Shown piece by piece: positions 35,127 to 36,742 of a stretch of 36,742 nt of DNA (its first letter is position 1; every line of letters begins with the position of its first letter). Source of the DNA: Baia soyae. GTDB lineage: Bacteria; Bacillota; Bacilli; Thermoactinomycetales; Thermoactinomycetaceae. The notes beneath the pieces were generated by a model. That model saw only the letters and a program-made list of their open reading frames with translations. It was not told where the DNA came from and searched no databases. The translations under genes were made by a program, and so were the position numbers. The stretch lies in NCBI RefSeq assembly GCF_004341445.1, contig NZ_SLXV01000031.1, positions 1 to 36,742 on the forward strand. Reading direction: 5' to 3'.

Positions 35127-35175
35127 AACAAAGAGTAACTAACTTCGATTACACGTAAGTTGGTTACTCTTTGTT
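35127..35175. terminator. Strong bidirectional terminator after azoR
   Basis: AACAAAGAGTAAC-AACTT pairs with AAGTT-GTTACTCTTTGTT, with a single interruption and an 11-base loop; A/T-rich ends allow termination both ways. Confidence 0.88.
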
Positions 35176-35255
35176 TGTTCTAATATGGAGAAAATAATTG
35201 AACGTTTATAATCCCACTAAAAGAGGTATGAAATGCATGACAACAGGAGGTGATC

Positions 35256-35489
35256 ATGTTGCCGTGGGATACACTAGGAGGAATTCTCGTATCTGGTATA
35301 GGCTTTCTTATTTCATTAGTGGTTTTGGTTGTATTAGGTGTTATGATGTTATTTAAAAAAGGGAAGAACCTTAAGATTTGGGTCCTGATTCTATTTATCA
35401 TTTCCGTTCTTTCGATTGTCTTCTTTGCAATGGAGCTATTTAGTTTATTTGGATGGTTTGTCGATTTTGCCAATTGGAATTTTTTATAA
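35256..35489 (+). CDS. Small two-helix membrane protein, uncharacterised
   Basis: 77 aa from ATG 35256 with a perfect CAGGAGGTGATC just before it (GTG 35250 lies inside this RBS, and TTG 35259 is an alternative). Two strong hydrophobic stretches, residues 8-31 (ILVSGIGFLISLVVLVVLGVMMLF) and about 41-60 (IWVLILFIISVLSIVFFAME), joined by KKGKNLK. No family recognised. It lies between the azoR terminator and a perfect hairpin at 35507. Confidence 0.6.
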   Translation: MLPWDTLGGILVSGIGFLISLVVLVVLGVMMLFKKGKNLKIWVLILFIISVLSIVFFAMELFSLFGWFVDFANWNFL

Positions 35490-35506
35490 ATTAATTAAGC
35501 CATACC

Positions 35507-35538
35507 GAGAGGATGCTATTTATGAATGGCATCCTCTC
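35507..35538. terminator. Hairpin after the small membrane protein gene, possible terminator
   Basis: A perfect 10-bp stem, GAGAGGATGC with GCATCCTCTC, and a 12-base loop. It has no T-run, so termination is unsure. The IS5 element begins 12 bases later and may have displaced a tract. Confidence 0.5.
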
Positions 35539-35550
35539 AAATAGACAATA

Positions 35551-36441
35551 GAAGCTATTTCAAAAAAACATAAATATGCAAATAGTGAATAGAAAACATT
35601 GAAAAAATAAGTAAAGTGTGTAAAGTCTGTAATATGAGCAGACATGAGATAACAGACAAACAGTGGAAAAAGGTAAGCGGATATTTGCCGAAGGCAAAAC
35701 GAGGAAGAGGAAGACCTGAAGCGGATTTACGAAAGACATTAAACGGAATCCTGTACGTATTACAAACGGGATGTGCATGGATGGATATGCCTACGAAATA
35801 CGGTTCTTACACAACGTGTTGGAGGAGACACCGTCTCTACTCCAAATTAAGAATATGGGATCGAATATGGAAATGGTTACTCCGGGATCTATACGAAGAG
35901 AAAAAAATCCAACTAGGCATCGTACATGTAGATGCCAGCTTTGTTCCGGCCAAAAAGGGGGGAGACAAAAATCGGGAAAACGAAGCTGGGTAAGGGATCG
36001 AAGGTATTTGGTGTGGTGGAGAATAAGAATGGGTTACCCATCGCTTTGCTGATTGAAAATGCGAATCCTCATGAGATTACCTTTGCTCAGAAAATCGTAA
36101 ATGAGATTCGTATTCCACAAAAACGAGGAGCACCCATTCGAAAACCTAAGATACTTGTAGCAGATAAAGGCTATATAAGTCAAGCCTTTCGGGCTTATTT
36201 GCGAAGAAAAGGCATTCTGGTAAGCATTCCATTGAAGAAAAATCAAAAGCCCTCGAAGGGGCTTCAACCAAAGGACTTCCAAAGCTCATATAAACAACGA
36301 TTTAAAGTTGAACGTAGTTTTGCTTGGATGGATAATTTTCGTCGACTGGTTGTTCGATATGACCGTTTGTCTTGGATATACAGGGGATTCAATGTTCTCG
36401 CTTGCATAATTATGTGCCTCCGGCATTTTTGAAATGGCTTC
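35551..36441 (+). mobile_element. Complete IS5-family (IS427-like) insertion sequence, 891 bp
   Basis: The left end GAAGCTATTTCAAAAA (35551) and the right end, read in reverse as GAAGCCATTTCAAAAA (from 36441), form a 16-base terminal inverted repeat with one mismatch. Both ends are flanked by TA (35549-35550 and 36442-36443), as expected for target duplication in the IS427 group. The element holds one DDE transposase in two frames. Confidence 0.85.
35634..36432 (+). pseudogene. IS5-family DDE transposase split by a +1 frameshift
   Basis: ORF A starts at ATG 35634 (MSRHEITDKQW) and ends at 35993; ORF B continues to 36432. The DDE residues fall in VHVDASF (A), VADKGY (B) and KVERSFAW (B). Reading GAC AAA ATC, that is, removing one A from the five at 35967-35971, restores KKGGDKIGKTK across the join, the form usual for the family. 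The shift needed is +1 (or -2), not the -1 shift of most programmed IS frameshifts. It is therefore either a one-base insertion or slippage at a homopolymer. About 267 aa if joined. Confidence 0.8.
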
Positions 36442-36469
36442 TATAAAAAATAAAAAATCAACTAAGCGG

Positions 36470-36513
36470 CTTTTATGCTGAATTCCACAGGACTAAAGCC
36501 GTTTCTTTTTGTT
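36470..36513 (+). terminator. Possible terminator upstream of second collagen gene
   Basis: AAGCGGCTTT and AAAGCCGTTT form a stem with one G-T pair around a loop of about 17 bases, followed by CTTTTTG. It would stop transcription coming from the IS or upstream genes. The remaining gap to 36578 shows no gene. Confidence 0.6.
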
Positions 36514-36578
36514 ACGATCGACGTTATAGAATCAACCTTATAAAATTAGGTTGATTACGGATGATTGTTTGATAAGTA

Positions 36579-36591
36579 TGAATATTATATT
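36579..36591 (+). promoter_or_regulatory. Shared upstream motif TGAATATnATnTT, copy 2
   Basis: TGAATATTATATT lies 48 bases before the ATG of the second collagen-like gene, the same place as copy 1 before the first gene (47 bases). The flanks are unrelated, so shared regulation is a reasonable reading. Confidence 0.4.
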
Positions 36592-36626
36592 AAAGTCATC
36601 TACTATGCTATATAAGGAGTGGAGAT

Positions 36627-36742
36627 ATGTCACAAGCAAATATTCCGAATATTTCACCTAATATTTCGATTACCAGAGAAGATGCAATCAATCTATTGCT
36701 GTCATCCATTGCATTAGAAGAGCTAGGTCTTAGCCATATTAT
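36627..36742 (+). CDS. Second collagen-like protein, N-terminal fragment cut by window edge
   Basis: 38 complete codons from ATG 36627 (RBS AAGGAGTGG). The protein, [19 protein letters not shown] onwards, is identical to the first 38 residues of the collagen gene at 6737, although about 18 codons differ at the DNA level, all synonymously. Such a leader is presumably the spore-surface targeting or attachment domain. The remaining gene, including any Gly-X-Y region, is outside the window. Confidence 0.85.
   Translation, partial: MSQANIPNISPNISITREDAINLLLSSIALEELGLSHI

Overview
The window looks like chromosome from an endospore-forming member of the Bacilli. The evidence is an alpha/beta SASP, Spo0M, SpoVB, a SafA-like LysM coat protein, a CotS-like coat kinase homologue, two NodB-type polysaccharide deacetylases and two exosporium-type collagen-like proteins. 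RuvC is present and SecD and SecF are separate genes, both unlike Bacillus subtilis. This leads me to favour a family outside Bacillaceae, perhaps Thermoactinomycetaceae, but that placement is from memory and not tested.

Layout. 1-95: end of an IS3-type element. 147-2859 (minus): SGNH hydrolase, ABC ATPase and ABC-2 permease, coupled by ATGA overlaps. 3028-4658: SafA-like LysM protein and a CotS/YutH-like kinase homologue. 4713-6419: NAD synthetase split into a nitrilase-type glutaminase subunit and a synthetase subunit. 6461-8857: a long collagen-like gene flanked by two copies of a structured element of about 110 nt, each followed by a terminator. 8996-10494: small membrane protein, Spo0M and SASP. 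10545-14417 (minus): mntABCD-like manganese/zinc ABC importer with a candidate MntR operator. 14707-18319: two secreted polysaccharide deacetylases bracketing two O-methyltransferase-type genes. 18545-33542: a wHTH gene, then ruvC-ruvA-ruvB-queA-tgt-yajC, yrzE-like, yrbG-like, spoVB, comN, secD-secF, a CDF transporter, recJ and apt. This matches the B. subtilis ruvAB-to-apt order as I remember it, with ruvC and the CDF gene added and relA missing after apt. 33747-35489: GNAT acetyltransferase, azoreductase and a small membrane protein. 35551-36441: a complete IS5-family element whose transposase carries a frameshift. 36627-end: 5' end of a second collagen-like gene with the same N-terminal leader as the first.

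How the genes may work together. Much of the left half suits the spore envelope: coat assembly (LysM protein, kinase homologue), exosporium-type filaments (collagen-like proteins), DNA protection (SASP) and glycan modification (deacetylases). The two methyltransferases could methylate surface sugars, which is inference. The right half is a conserved housekeeping block for Holliday-junction processing, queuosine tRNA modification and Sec secretion. Least explained by known families are the duplicated structured element around the collagen gene, the 19 perfectly conserved 12-residue collagen repeats, and the NAD synthetase halves that lie in the same frame separated by one stop codon.
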